From positions 1,116,001-1,180,000 of the forward strand of contig JAIBBC010000002.1 in NCBI GenBank assembly GCA_019694875.1: a DNA stretch of 64,000 nucleotides. The letters are read 5' to 3'. The stretch comes from Cyclobacteriaceae bacterium. GTDB lineage: Bacteria > Bacteroidota > Bacteroidia > Cytophagales > Cyclobacteriaceae. Within the stretch, counting starts at the first letter, position 1; each line of letters starts with the position of its first letter. The notes beneath the pieces were generated by a model that saw only the letters and a list, made by a program, of their open reading frames with translations, was not told the origin of the DNA and ran no database searches. The position numbers and the translations under genes were made by a program. Below, piece after piece: positions 1 through 8,530 of the stretch.

Positions 1-415
1 AACCGGTGAATTGAAGGATGTTGCCGGAACTCCGTTCGATTTCCGTAAGGCAACCGCCATCGGCTTGCGCACAAACGATAAAGATCAGCAACTGGAATTT
101 GCCGGTGGCTACGATCATTGCTGGGTGTTGTCGTCATCCGACTCAATCAAACATGCAGCAACGGTATACGAGCCGGCTTCTGGAAGAGTGTTGGATGTTT
201 ATACCACGGAACCCGGCATTCAATTCTATTGCGGCAACTTCCTCGATGGTTCAATCACCGGGAAGCGGGGAGTGGTTTACAAGCACCGGTTCGGCTTCTG
301 TCTGGAAACAGAACATTTCCCGGACTCGCCCAACCAGAAAAGTTTTCCATCAACTGAACTGAAGCCGGGCGAGGTTTATAAAACCTACACCACGTACAAG
401 TTCAGTGTGCGATAG
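1..415 (+). CDS. Aldose 1-epimerase (galactose mutarotase), C-terminal part
   Basis: The frame is open to the left edge, so this is the 3' end of a gene that begins before the window. About 137 codons remain. The peptide has the C-terminal hallmarks of the galactose mutarotase family: the CLETEHFPDSPN block (the catalytic glutamate region), a preceding GFCLE strand, and a final GEVYKTYTTYKFSV strand. The enzyme interconverts alpha and beta anomers of aldoses such as galactose or glucose. Its stop codon abuts the stop of the convergent small gene with no spacer. Assignment rests on motif recognition; substrate range cannot be told from this fragment. Confidence 0.85.
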   Translation, partial: TGELKDVAGTPFDFRKATAIGLRTNDKDQQLEFAGGYDHCWVLSSSDSIKHAATVYEPASGRVLDVYTTEPGIQFYCGNFLDGSITGKRGVVYKHRFGFCLETEHFPDSPNQKSFPSTELKPGEVYKTYTTYKFSVR

Positions 416-598
416 TTACTTTCTGCGCGTCATCCGCACGATCAGAAAAATGATCAGGACGATAACAAAGATGACGATGAACATTCCGGTGTAAACACCG
501 GCTCCGAAAATGTCTCCAACCACTTCGCATCCACTAAGCAGCAGAAGCAGCGTAAACACGACCATCATGGAGAACGGAGCAACGATTGAATTTTTCAT
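416..598 (-). CDS. Small lipoprotein with one membrane helix
   Basis: Sixty residues. The N-terminus is a lipoprotein signal with lipobox LLSGC (Cys24), followed by a short Gly-rich linker and a strongly hydrophobic helix (about residues 37-55) ending in RMTRRK. Tiny proteins of this form, with a CEVVGDIF-type motif after the cysteine, are common in Bacteroidetes and have sometimes been labelled phosphatidate cytidylyltransferase, which is far too large an enzyme for 60 residues. No function is assigned. It is convergent with the epimerase gene. Confidence 0.7.
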   Translation of the reverse strand: MKNSIVAPFSMMVVFTLLLLLSGCEVVGDIFGAGVYTGMFIVIFVIVLIIFLIVRMTRRK

Positions 599-687
599 GA
601 TACTTCCTTTTCCCGGAAGTATTCAATAATCAGACCTGCTAAAGAAGCCTTAAATAAAGATTTTTAGATAGAATCTGTGGAGAAAAG

Positions 688-1101
688 TCAACACGCATGG
701 GTGTATGCAAGCTTCATAAACTTCCTGACCTCCACGTTAACATCGTCTTTTTCCTGCAACCGCAAATGATGGTTGAATTGCTGCTGGCCGGGAACCTGCG
801 CAATCTTTTGAAAGCACAGATTATCCGGGTAAGGTTGTGTAAACGGGAACGTAACGTCAACGAAGTTCTTTCCTAACCGCGTTATGTAAGCCATACGTTT
901 CGCAGCCGCAATCGCAATCATCGATTTGGTCGGATGAATCGTCACCTTGCCGATGGGCTTGAACGAATCTATAAAATGCCAGAACAGTTCAACGGTATGT
1001 TCACTTTTTCCGTGAAGGAAGTCGTCAAGCACCTTGTCACCGCACGAATGCGGCTGGTTGGTCTTAATGAATTTCTGTTTGCAGTGCGGGCACGTCCACA
1101 T
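688..1101 (-). CDS. DUF5655-like protein with N-terminal zinc-finger motif
   Basis: The 137-residue protein starts MWTCPHCKQKF, a CxxC motif completed by HSC at about residues 18-20, suggesting a small zinc site. The remainder (H..VELFWHFIDSF...KVTIHPTKSMIAIAAAKRMAYI) resembles the DUF5655 family, a domain related to small DNA- or ligand-binding modules of unknown role. It is soluble, with no signal peptide. It is divergent from the next gene with only about 30 bp between start codons. Function unknown. Confidence 0.7.
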   Translation of the reverse strand: MWTCPHCKQKFIKTNQPHSCGDKVLDDFLHGKSEHTVELFWHFIDSFKPIGKVTIHPTKSMIAIAAAKRMAYITRLGKNFVDVTFPFTQPYPDNLCFQKIAQVPGQQQFNHHLRLQEKDDVNVEVRKFMKLAYTHAC

Positions 1102-1130
1102 GGTTCTGTCAATTTATGTAAATTCACTGC

Positions 1131-1682
1131 ATGAAGAAATTTCTTGCAGCACTTTGTTTGATTGGTGTGGGATGCGTACCCCTCAGCCAGCAGCAGGCAT
1201 CTTACTCACCGCTGTTTCCGGCAGAGGAACTGAGTATTATTCAAGACGAGAAGCTGTTTAATGAATCTCAGTATGTGATTGAGAATGGAATTCATGAATG
1301 GCCCAAAACGCCTGAAGCGTGGACCGGCCCGTGTGAGCAAAATCCGTTATTCAACAGTAGGTTTCAGTCGGGTTATTCGATAGTCGGGTATGATGTACTA
1401 AAAATTGTTAACCACAAACTGATTCTGAATATTTCGTACGGGGGCGGGTGTGGGTGTTCGCAAAAGATGATGATATGGGATGGTAAGCTCACGCGCGATG
1501 ATCAGGGAAATCAGGTTGCACAATTTGTGTTTTCATTTAAAAATTGGGATAGCTGCCGGGGGCTTAAGTACACTAAGCTAATGTTCGACTTGAAATCAAT
1601 AAATTTTGGCAGTGCGGAAGAGGTTGTTATTCGGGTTAATCGCCTGCCTGAATCAGAAACATATCGACCATTGGAAAATTGA
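1131..1682 (+). CDS. Putative lipoprotein of unknown function
   Basis: The 183-residue protein begins MKKFLAALCLIGVGCVPL, a short lipoprotein signal with a GVGC lipobox (Cys15). The mature part has a GGGCGCS segment near residues 104-110, rich in Gly and Cys, and a beta-rich pattern (KLILNISYGGGCG...MMIWDGKL) that could form a small sandwich. I do not recognise the family. It ends 37 bp before the chosen start of the TonB-dependent receptor and may be co-transcribed with it, which would place it at the outer membrane. Confidence 0.65.
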   Translation: MKKFLAALCLIGVGCVPLSQQQASYSPLFPAEELSIIQDEKLFNESQYVIENGIHEWPKTPEAWTGPCEQNPLFNSRFQSGYSIVGYDVLKIVNHKLILNISYGGGCGCSQKMMIWDGKLTRDDQGNQVAQFVFSFKNWDSCRGLKYTKLMFDLKSINFGSAEEVVIRVNRLPESETYRPLEN

Positions 1683-1719
1683 ATTTGTTTTCAGGAGTTG
1701 TCATCACGTTATTGCGTTT

Positions 1720-3777
1720 GTGAATCGACCATTAACTTTTACATGGCGCAACAGACTGTTTATGGTACTCTTGCTTTCAGGGGGATGCAGCGGGCTGGCA
1801 ATCGCACAGGATCAGGATACTCTTAAGCAAAGCCTCGATGAGGTAGTCATTACCGGGTATCTTTCACGGCAACCGGTGGTGCAAGTACCTGCTTCGGTAG
1901 CCGTATTGAATTCACAAACACTTGCCACAGGATCACAGCAATCTTTGCTTCCCGTTTTCAATACCGTTCCGGGTATTCGCATGGAAGAACGTTCACCGGG
2001 AAGCTATCGGCTTTCCATTCGCGGCAGCTTGTTGCGTTCTCCCTTTGGAGTTCGGAATGTAAAAATTTACCTCAACAATCTTCCCTTCACCGATGCAAGC
2101 GGCAATACGTACCTGAATCTCATCGACCCGGTCTTCCTCACGCGCGCAGAAATCCTGAAGGGCCCCGATGGAAGTTTGTTCGGAGCAAACTCAGGCGGTG
2201 TTGTATTGTTTAACACAGAACCAGACTCATCACGGATTGACGCAGGTGTTTCAGGTGGATCGTACGGTCTGTTCAGGCAGCATGCTCGTGTTAACGGGGA
2301 TTCAAAAAGAATTTCATGGAGCATTGGGGAAGCATATCAGCGTTCAGACGGCTACCGCGCGCAATCAGCCATGAAACGGTTAAACCTGTTGGGTTCGGCA
2401 AGCCTGCGCTATGGAACGGCAAACAGTTTATCTGTCACAGCGATGTTATCCGATCTGCACTATGAAACACCGGGAGGTTTAAACGAAGCGCAGTTCAGGG
2501 AAAATCCCGAACAGGCCCGGCCAGCCGCCGGTTCAGTACCCGGAGCAGTAGCGCAGCACGCAGGAATTTATAATACAACGTTCTTCGGAGGCGTTACAAA
2601 CACAACATCTCTCAGCTCAGCGTTTCGGCATGTGATCTCCGTTTTCGGAACCGTCACCGATTACAAGAACCCGTTTATCACAAACTATGAATTGCGCGAT
2701 GAGAAGAATATGGGTGTCCGGTCGTTTCTCGAATACAGCTATGCAAGCGGAAGAGTTGAAGTAAAAGCCCATGCGGGAATTGAAGGTCAGGTTGGAAACC
2801 AGCAGATATCAAACTACGATAATATCGGTGGCAAGAAGGGAGCGTTGAAATCCGATGACGAGGCACGCATCCGTCAGGGCGTTTACTTTTCAAAAATTAC
2901 CGTTGATGTGGCAGACCGGTTCACAGCCGAAGCTGCGGTAAGCTTCAATCAGTACGCCTACACCTTCAACAAAGGCAATGCGCAATTGGATAACGAATGG
3001 ATGCCGCGCTTCGGAGTTACGTATCGCTTCCTTCCGGAAGTTGCCATGCGCGTGTCGGTAAGCCGGGGCTACTCGACACCCACGATTGCTGAAATCCGGC
3101 CAGCGGCCGATGAGATCAACACCAATTTGCAGGCTGAGTCCGGTTGGAATAAGGAAATCGGAACGCGCATTTCCCTTTGGAACGGACGAATACAGTTGGA
3201 TGGATCGGTCTTCCGGTACGATTTAACCAACGCGATCGTACGCAGGGCAACAGACGACACCGACTATTTCCTGAACGCAGGCGGTACGAAACAAACCGGT
3301 GCCGAGCTGCTGGTAAACTCAACGCTGTTGAAGAAGCAGGAGCGTGGCGTGGTGAGAGGCGTTAACCTGACGCTGAGCTACACGCGCAGTCATTTTCGGT
3401 TCGATAACTACGTGGTAGAGACAAACGACTATTCAGGCAACCGCGTAACCGGTGTTCCGGCATCGAATTTTGTTTCTTCTGTGTCGGTTGACCTTTTCAA
3501 TAAGCTTAATCTTTTTATTCAGTCAACAAACGTGTTGCGCCTTCCGCTGAACGATGCCAACTCCGCCTACGCGGATAACTACCAGTTGCTGCAGGCAAAG
3601 GTTACATGGGACGGCATGACTACCGAAAAGGTGCAGATGAACTTCTTTGCAGGAGCAGATAATTTACTGAATCAGAAATACAGCCTGGGTAACGACATCA
3701 ATGCCTTTGGCGGCCGCTACTACAATGCCGCACCTCTTCGGAATTTCTATGGCGGAGTTACGGTAACGTTGCGGTGA
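1720..3777 (+). CDS. TonB-dependent outer-membrane receptor
   Basis: An energy-dependent outer-membrane transporter. After the signal peptide (ending near GLAIAQD) comes a TonB box-like stretch (SLDEVVITGY), a plug domain (VPGIRMEERSPGSYRLSIRGS...GPDGSLFGANSGGV) and a C-terminal beta-barrel ending in an aromatic-rich RNFYGGVTVTL strand. It has no N-terminal carboxypeptidase-like domain and no SusD partner, so it looks like a siderophore, cobalamin or metal receptor rather than a glycan importer; the ligand is unknown. The open frame extends back to 1606 inside the preceding gene. I chose GTG at 1720 because it removes the overlap and gives a normal charged N-region; ATG at 1762 is the alternative. 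Confidence 0.85.
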   Translation: MNRPLTFTWRNRLFMVLLLSGGCSGLAIAQDQDTLKQSLDEVVITGYLSRQPVVQVPASVAVLNSQTLATGSQQSLLPVFNTVPGIRMEERSPGSYRLSIRGSLLRSPFGVRNVKIYLNNLPFTDASGNTYLNLIDPVFLTRAEILKGPDGSLFGANSGGVVLFNTEPDSSRIDAGVSGGSYGLFRQHARVNGDSKRISWSIGEAYQRSDGYRAQSAMKRLNLLGSASLRYGTANSLSVTAMLSDLHYETPGGLNEAQFRENPEQARPAAGSVPGAVAQHAGIYNTTFFGGVTNTTSLSSAFRHVISVFGTVTDYKNPFITNYELRDEKNMGVRSFLEYSYASGRVEVKAHAGIEGQVGNQQISNYDNIGGKKGALKSDDEARIRQGVYFSKITVDVADRFTAEAAVSFNQYAYTFNKGNAQLDNEWMPRFGVTYRFLPEVAMRVSVSRGYSTPTIAEIRPAADEINTNLQAESGWNKEIGTRISLWNGRIQLDGSVFRYDLTNAIVRRATDDTDYFLNAGGTKQTGAELLVNSTLLKKQERGVVRGVNLTLSYTRSHFRFDNYVVETNDYSGNRVTGVPASNFVSSVSVDLFNKLNLFIQSTNVLRLPLNDANSAYADNYQLLQAKVTWDGMTTEKVQMNFFAGADNLLNQKYSLGNDINAFGGRYYNAAPLRNFYGGVTVTLR

Positions 3778-3898
3778 TTACCTGTCGGCCTTAAACCTTG
3801 AATCTGGAACCTCGAACCCCGAATCTGAAGTCCTGCATTTTAATCTTAAAGCCAAGTTCCGAATTCCCGCTATATTCGTGTAACCCCAAACTAACCAA

Positions 3899-4450
3899 AT
3901 GAATACATTGAACACGGAGACCCGAATCGGTACAATGCTTTTGGACCACTTCTTGACGGCTGTTTTTGTTATGATTTTTGTAGCCCCCGGGTTGGTCTAT
4001 GACATCACACAGACATTTGGAAATTTAAATGTCCCACCGAAACTAATATTGGGCAATTATTACCTGAACATCTTTGCATTTTCGCTGTATTTCAACAAGG
4101 ATATATACATGGGGCGCAGTTTAGCCAAGAGAATTCTAAAACTTCAAGTTGTTGACATCAAAACAGGGTTACCTGCAAATGCCTTAAAGTGCTTTATTAG
4201 AAATCTAACGATTATACTTTGGCCGATTGAAGTAATTGTTGGACTGGTAAATAATGAAAGAAGAATTGGCGACTTCATTGCCGGGACTAAACTAGTACCA
4301 TACGACCCTGAAATTCACAAAGGGCAACCTAATTGGCTGTTAATAGTTGCAGCATTGTGTTTATCGGTGTTGTTTGTCTACATGACCATGTTTTATCCTA
4401 TTGAATTATTGACCCGGGGAAGCGGATTTCAGGTAGGTATGGCCCTGTAA
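3899..4450 (+). CDS. RDD family membrane protein
   Basis: The 183-residue protein has three to four hydrophobic segments and the RDD signature in diverged form: the first helix region (LLDHFLTAVFVMIFVAPGLVYD), the central GRSLAKRILKLQVVD loop and the later RRIGDFIAGTKLV motif. RDD proteins are small inner-membrane proteins, some linked to ion antiport or to surface-protein handling, but most have no defined role. The 121-bp gap upstream holds low-complexity AACCTCGAACC-type sequence and a weak promoter-like TATATTCG at 3871. A second RDD gene lies at 15673. Confidence 0.8.
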   Translation: MNTLNTETRIGTMLLDHFLTAVFVMIFVAPGLVYDITQTFGNLNVPPKLILGNYYLNIFAFSLYFNKDIYMGRSLAKRILKLQVVDIKTGLPANALKCFIRNLTIILWPIEVIVGLVNNERRIGDFIAGTKLVPYDPEIHKGQPNWLLIVAALCLSVLFVYMTMFYPIELLTRGSGFQVGMAL

Positions 4451-4455
4451 TTATC

Positions 4456-4498
4456 TGGTAAACGATTATGAAGGCTTGGTAAACGTGGTGCATAATCG
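4456..4498. repeat. Intergenic inverted and direct repeat
   Basis: Between the RDD gene and the next gene there are two copies of TGGTAAACG (4456-4464 and 4477-4485), exactly 21 bp apart. A perfect 8-bp inverted repeat, CGATTATG (4463-4470) with CATAATCG (4491-4498), overlaps them. The hairpin could act as a weak terminator, but no T-run follows. It may equally be an operator. Confidence 0.4.
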
Positions 4499-4507
4499 GT
4501 CTTAAAA

Positions 4508-5128
4508 ATGACTCGACTTACAATTTTCCTGGTTCTGATAACAAATCTGTCTTTTGGGCAAATTGATCAGGACTATCATCTTTATTCCCAAGTGCTTAAT
4601 GACTATATCAAACAGAGAGGCAACGATGATGCTACAACGATTGAGGTGGTGATCATTACTAAATACGCTCCGGGCGAGAATGAGGTATCGGCCTACGGTG
4701 AAGACTTTCTAAATAGCGATGAAACGACTATCAACATGGTGCTGCACTATGACACGGTGAAAATTAAATTGTTTAAAGACTACCGCGTCAAGAATGCGTT
4801 AAGGCAATTGGAGACGGAGTTTTTTGAGACGCCTTCATTGGACAAGGCAAAATTTACACTGACCTCGGAAGTTTCCGCAATAGCGAATAAAGAATTCAAA
4901 AGTTATTTTCGTAGGCGAATTGACAGGGGTTGGAAAAAGTTTTACAAAAGCCATCCTGGAGCGCTTGGTGTATTTGAGTTTTCAAAAGTAGTATATGCCG
5001 ACACCTATGCGTGTTTTTACGTTGGCCGATATTCAAACAGGCTTTCGGGTAGCGGGGACATTGTGATTGCAGAGCAGCTGAATGGAGAATGGAGCATAGT
5101 CACCTCGGTAAATAGCTGGATGAATTAG
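4508..5128 (+). CDS. Secreted protein of unknown function
   Basis: The 206-residue protein has a clear signal peptide (MTRLTIFLVLITNLSFGQ, cleavage after FGQ) and a mature region of mixed alpha/beta character. It ends in a beta-rich part (VVYADTYACFYVGRYSNRLSGSGDIVIAEQLNGEWSIV) resembling the closing strands of an NTF2-like or lipocalin-like fold. I do not recognise the family. It lies in a run of orphan secreted proteins (4.5-6.5 kb) with no metabolic neighbours, which looks like accessory sequence. Confidence 0.65.
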   Translation: MTRLTIFLVLITNLSFGQIDQDYHLYSQVLNDYIKQRGNDDATTIEVVIITKYAPGENEVSAYGEDFLNSDETTINMVLHYDTVKIKLFKDYRVKNALRQLETEFFETPSLDKAKFTLTSEVSAIANKEFKSYFRRRIDRGWKKFYKSHPGALGVFEFSKVVYADTYACFYVGRYSNRLSGSGDIVIAEQLNGEWSIVTSVNSWMN

Positions 5129-5212
5129 GCCTGCTACGCATGATAATGGTTTATTCAATTTCTAAATTCGACTTATCTTTAGTGTGATGCTCAATCAAGC
5201 GTAACTGATAAC

Positions 5213-5650
5213 ATGAGACCGCTTTTATTTTTTATTTTACTTACACTTATCGCGAGTTCCGTCTTTGGGCAAGACAATGGTGATAAGAATAAAACGGTTG
5301 GATTTAATTGTTACCGTACCGGGCATCCCACAAAGACCGTGGAAGAAGTGACTGACCTGCTTTTGAAAAACAATTACAAGGCAATTTCAGACTTGCTAAA
5401 AAATGGGCACGGGGGAGAGAAATTCCTGGCAACCATTTCACTCGAAAAACTTGCAGCACTGGGGCAGTATCAGTTATCGGACGATGAGAAAAGATTAATT
5501 AGTAAAATTAAAACCTCGGGCCGAAAAGTTTCTGTTTGCGACGGGTGTACATACGTTGATAAAGTGTCGTTAAAACAAATGTTTTCGGATGAAAATTTTC
5601 TGGGTGCAAATTGGTGGATAGAGAAGATTTTGAATGCTGATAAACAATGA
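5213..5650 (+). CDS. Secreted protein of unknown function
   Basis: The 145-residue protein has a signal peptide (MRPLLFFILLTLIASSVFGQ). The mature part has three cysteines, one in FNCYRTGHP near the start and two in the CDGCTYVD motif near residue 105, which could form disulfides in the periplasm. The central region (EVTDLLLKNNYKAISDLLKNG) is helical and repeat-like. No family recognised. It overlaps the next gene by 4 bp, so the two are almost certainly translated from one transcript. Confidence 0.65.
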   Translation: MRPLLFFILLTLIASSVFGQDNGDKNKTVGFNCYRTGHPTKTVEEVTDLLLKNNYKAISDLLKNGHGGEKFLATISLEKLAALGQYQLSDDEKRLISKIKTSGRKVSVCDGCTYVDKVSLKQMFSDENFLGANWWIEKILNADKQ

Positions 5651-6477
5651 AAAGTACCATAACAACAATTCTCGCAATCCTAATAGGTATTGTTTCCTTT
5701 GGTCAATCTAAAGATGAAGCTGAAATACTGGCCGAGGGCACGAGGCTGTATAAATCCGAAATGGCATCGTGGTATGGCACAGACATCTTTTTAAGTAAGT
5801 TTCCCGACAGACATCAAAAAGCGGGTGGTTATTTTTCGTACCTGAAAGACGACAAAGCAGTCTGCGTATTTTTTTCAAACGATGAAACCCCCAGGATAAT
5901 TGGCTCCTTTTCATTCGATAGCACGTATGATATCAATACAGCCATTGTGGAAGACCAGGAGCGCGAGTTAACAATTCAGGAAAGAGACCTCCTGGTCATC
6001 AGACAGGCGGCCATTAAAGAATTCAAGTCGGATACGCTGTTCAAAGCATACAAGGATATGAACCCGAACTTTATTCCGTTGAATGACGAGAAGGGAAAAA
6101 GGGTCTACATTTTAACGGGGCCGGAAAAGCCAGGTATAGTTGTTTTTGGTAATGATTACCTGCTGACTTTTAATAAAGACAACGAACTCAAAAACAAGAA
6201 ACGGCTTCATAAAAATATTATACCCATTGAGTATGGTAAAAAGGACGGAAAGATTGTTATAGCAACGATGCATTCCCACTTACCGGAAACCGGGGGCATA
6301 ATAACAGCAACAGACATTTGTACCTTGAAGTTATATTCCAAATATGCCAGATGGGGGCAGCATTATGTGATATCACAAAAGAACGTTTCCATTTGGGACT
6401 GTAATAAAGGAACTCTTCTTGTCATGACAAAGGAGGCCTGGGACAAAATAGCGAAGAGTCAAAAGGAAAAGGAATAA
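5647..6477 (+). CDS. Secreted protein of unknown function
   Basis: The 276-residue protein has a signal peptide (MKSTITTILAILIGIVSFGQ). The mature sequence contains KAGGYFSYLKDDKAVCVFFSND, an acidic helix (EDQERELTIQERDLLVIRQAAIKEFKSD) and a late segment with TMHSHLPETGGIITATDICTL. The HSH residues followed by a conserved-looking ATDICTLKLY stretch are reminiscent of JAB/MPN-like or other metal-site folds, but the evidence is weak and I assign no function. Its start overlaps the preceding gene by 4 bp. Confidence 0.65.
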   Translation: MKSTITTILAILIGIVSFGQSKDEAEILAEGTRLYKSEMASWYGTDIFLSKFPDRHQKAGGYFSYLKDDKAVCVFFSNDETPRIIGSFSFDSTYDINTAIVEDQERELTIQERDLLVIRQAAIKEFKSDTLFKAYKDMNPNFIPLNDEKGKRVYILTGPEKPGIVVFGNDYLLTFNKDNELKNKKRLHKNIIPIEYGKKDGKIVIATMHSHLPETGGIITATDICTLKLYSKYARWGQHYVISQKNVSIWDCNKGTLLVMTKEAWDKIAKSQKEKE

Positions 6478-6562
6478 CTGCCTGTAACAAGGGGTCAGAA
6501 TTTATTTTTCGTAATAACATAAAATCAGAATCAAACTGAACTGGATTGACAAAATAGGAGAG

Positions 6563-7258
6563 TTGATAACAAAGCCGGATAAATCACCTGAGCTGTTAAA
6601 TGGAGAGATAAAACAAATTCTCATTCGCACAGCAGGTGAAATGCTGCCTGACTTTGAGTTTCTGGGATATAAGAATAAGTGTTATTCCTTTAAACGGGAA
6701 AGACAAGCAAACAATGTTAAGGTTTATGAATTACTCTATGTAGTCTTTAACGATAAAGACAAAAATGTCTCCTGTTCAATTGCTTCAATACTAAATCCAG
6801 AGTATATTTTTTCGAATCAGTACAACATGGGAATGATAAACCCCCACCAGGACTTGAAGGTACTGAAGCATAATTCTGGTGGTTTGAGTTATCATGACGC
6901 ATTTTATTTCCACAATGGGAAAGTTGAAACCACAACAAAGATTGTGAGGCAAATTTTTGGTGACGTTAAGGAGTACGGATTTCCATTTCTTGACAAGCAA
7001 CTTGAAAGGCTAAAATCAAATTTAATCGTCAAATGTGGCTGTGAATACATCGGGGAATTAAAAACTGATAAACAAAAACTGAAAATTGAAATAACAGAAG
7101 AACTCAGTAAAGGCGGGCTTCTAATTTCGGATATAAAGCATCCGATTTATGTTAGTCTTAAAGAAAAGTTGCAATCTGTAAGTGGACAAAGTAAAGAAGA
7201 CAGGCAATTAATACCGAAAACTGCACATGAATTGCTAGAGCTATACTGCGCGAGATAA
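6563..7258 (+). CDS. Hypothetical protein, DUF4304-like, start uncertain
   Basis: A 231-residue reading frame with coding-like composition and no signal peptide. The N-terminal region (LPDFEFLGYKNKCYSFKRERQANNVKVYELLYVVFND) resembles the opening of DUF4304-type proteins, where a LGFKKKG...F.R pattern precedes several beta strands; this is a tentative likeness. No ATG is available: the frame opens after a stop at 6515 and the best start is TTG at 6563, with a purine-rich AGGAGAG lying unusually close. The gene may be 5'-truncated or may use a non-standard start. It reads low in GC and lies in accessory sequence. Confidence 0.5.
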   Translation: MITKPDKSPELLNGEIKQILIRTAGEMLPDFEFLGYKNKCYSFKRERQANNVKVYELLYVVFNDKDKNVSCSIASILNPEYIFSNQYNMGMINPHQDLKVLKHNSGGLSYHDAFYFHNGKVETTTKIVRQIFGDVKEYGFPFLDKQLERLKSNLIVKCGCEYIGELKTDKQKLKIEITEELSKGGLLISDIKHPIYVSLKEKLQSVSGQSKEDRQLIPKTAHELLELYCAR

Positions 7259-7276
7259 AATCACAAACTAACCAAC

Positions 7277-7325
7277 TTCTAACTTCTAACTCCTAACTCC
7301 TAACTCCTAACTCCTAACTCCTACA
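7277..7325. repeat. Heptamer tandem repeat (TCCTAAC)n
   Basis: Seven consecutive 7-bp units: two TTCTAAC, four TCCTAAC and a final TCCTACA. They sit between two convergent genes. The flank to 7370 continues with degenerate related words (CATTCGTAACTCG, CCCTAATCCC). Such short intergenic arrays are prone to slippage and may vary in copy number between strains. No promoter or terminator shape was seen here. Confidence 0.8.
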
Positions 7326-7371
7326 TTCCACCTTCCACATTCGTAACTCGTCATTCGAAAATCCCTAATCC

Positions 7372-8430
7372 CTAAATCCTCTCCAGCTTCACCGGATACG
7401 TCTTGTTCGCATTCCACTGACACACATACAGGTTCTTGTCGTTATCCACGCAAACGTCATGGCAATGGTTGAACACAGGTGTTTCCTGAACCATCAGTTG
7501 TAGTACATTGTCGCGATACACAGGTTTAGTGCCTCCGGGATTCGATACAACTTTATTGTTCTTGTCGAGAATGGTCACGAAGCCTGAATTGTCGGTCTGG
7601 TTAAGATACTTCAGCCGCGACCAGCACACGCCTGAATAAAGTGTGGTGCCGTCAATCACCGGCCGGCAAACAAACGCTCCGGGTAAAAAGATGGTCGACA
7701 GGTATTTTCCATCGAGCGTAAAGCGTTTGAAGGAGTTATGCGCCCGCGAAGTGCAAAGCAGTGTGGGATTATTCTTGTCGCGCGCATCAATGCACACGCC
7801 ATGCACGGTGCTGAATTTGTCATCGTCATCACCCGCTCCGCCAAACTTTCTTATAAATTCTCCCTTCGAATTAAACTGCAATACATATTGCGAACCATAG
7901 CCATCCGCTACATAAATGTCGCCATTGGGTGCAACGGTAGTCTCGGTAGGGTGGTAGCCTTGCTCAGCGGTATACACATTAATGCTCTTTGGGTTCGGCA
8001 ACTCCATCTGTATTTTTCCGTCAAGCGAAGTCTTCACCACACGACCGGTCTCATAGTCGCAGATGAACAACACTTCTTCTCCGCCTTCATCAAACAACGT
8101 TAATCCATGCCCGCCCGGAAAATCATGGCCCCACGAAGTGAGCAGTTTGCCCGATTTATCGTAAACGATGATGTTGTTTTTCGTCTCATCGGTGATCATA
8201 ATCAGCCTGCCTTTTTTGTCCATCACCATCTCGTGACAGTTTTTTACAGGCGTGGTGTCCGGGTTAAGATTGCCCCAGTTTTTATGTACACGGTAGCGGT
8301 AATCGCCATGGCCGATAACCTGGTCTTCCAGGGCCGGCTTGCTGATGATGTTGAATGTGGGGATTGTTACCGCAGCGCTGGTTAATGCAGTAATTTTCAG
8401 GAACTGTCTGCGCGATGTAGCCTTGCTCAT
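7372..8430 (-). CDS. Tat-exported NHL/six-bladed beta-propeller protein
   Basis: The 352-residue protein (from the ATG at 8430) begins MSKATSRRQFLKITAL, a twin-arginine signal, followed by WD/NHL-like blades: ENNIIVYDKSGKLLTSWGHDFPGGHGL, GDIYVADGYGSQYVLQFNSKGEF and NKNLYVCQWNA. NHL propellers act as binding platforms or, in some families, as lyases or oxidoreductases; here the role is unknown. The upstream frame to 8469 adds 13 residues before the RR motif, so the internal ATG is preferred. It diverges from the PSCyt1/DUF1553 operon and probably belongs to the same pathway, acting in the periplasm. Confidence 0.8.
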   Translation of the reverse strand: MSKATSRRQFLKITALTSAAVTIPTFNIISKPALEDQVIGHGDYRYRVHKNWGNLNPDTTPVKNCHEMVMDKKGRLIMITDETKNNIIVYDKSGKLLTSWGHDFPGGHGLTLFDEGGEEVLFICDYETGRVVKTSLDGKIQMELPNPKSINVYTAEQGYHPTETTVAPNGDIYVADGYGSQYVLQFNSKGEFIRKFGGAGDDDDKFSTVHGVCIDARDKNNPTLLCTSRAHNSFKRFTLDGKYLSTIFLPGAFVCRPVIDGTTLYSGVCWSRLKYLNQTDNSGFVTILDKNNKVVSNPGGTKPVYRDNVLQLMVQETPVFNHCHDVCVDNDKNLYVCQWNANKTYPVKLERI

Positions 8431-8491
8431 AGGTTCAATTTTAATCAACTTACTCAATTCGAAATTCAACGCCTAAAAATTACACAAACGA

Positions 8492-8523
8492 TTTCGCCCT
8501 TGCAGCCGGAATTGATAACTTTC
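8492..8523 (+). promoter_or_regulatory. Possible Bacteroidetes-type promoter of the DUF1553 operon
   Basis: TTTC (8492-8495) and TAACTTTC (8516-8523) are separated by 20 bp, matching the Bacteroidetes TTTG-N19/21-TAnnTTTG consensus except that the last G of each box is C. The start codon follows 7 bp later, so the leader would be very short. Confidence 0.35.
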
Positions 8524-8530
8524 ACTGCTT

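Noticed and set aside
1606-1719. N-terminal extension of the TonB-dependent receptor
   Set aside because: It overlaps the preceding lipoprotein gene and would bury the signal peptide behind about 38 non-signal residues.
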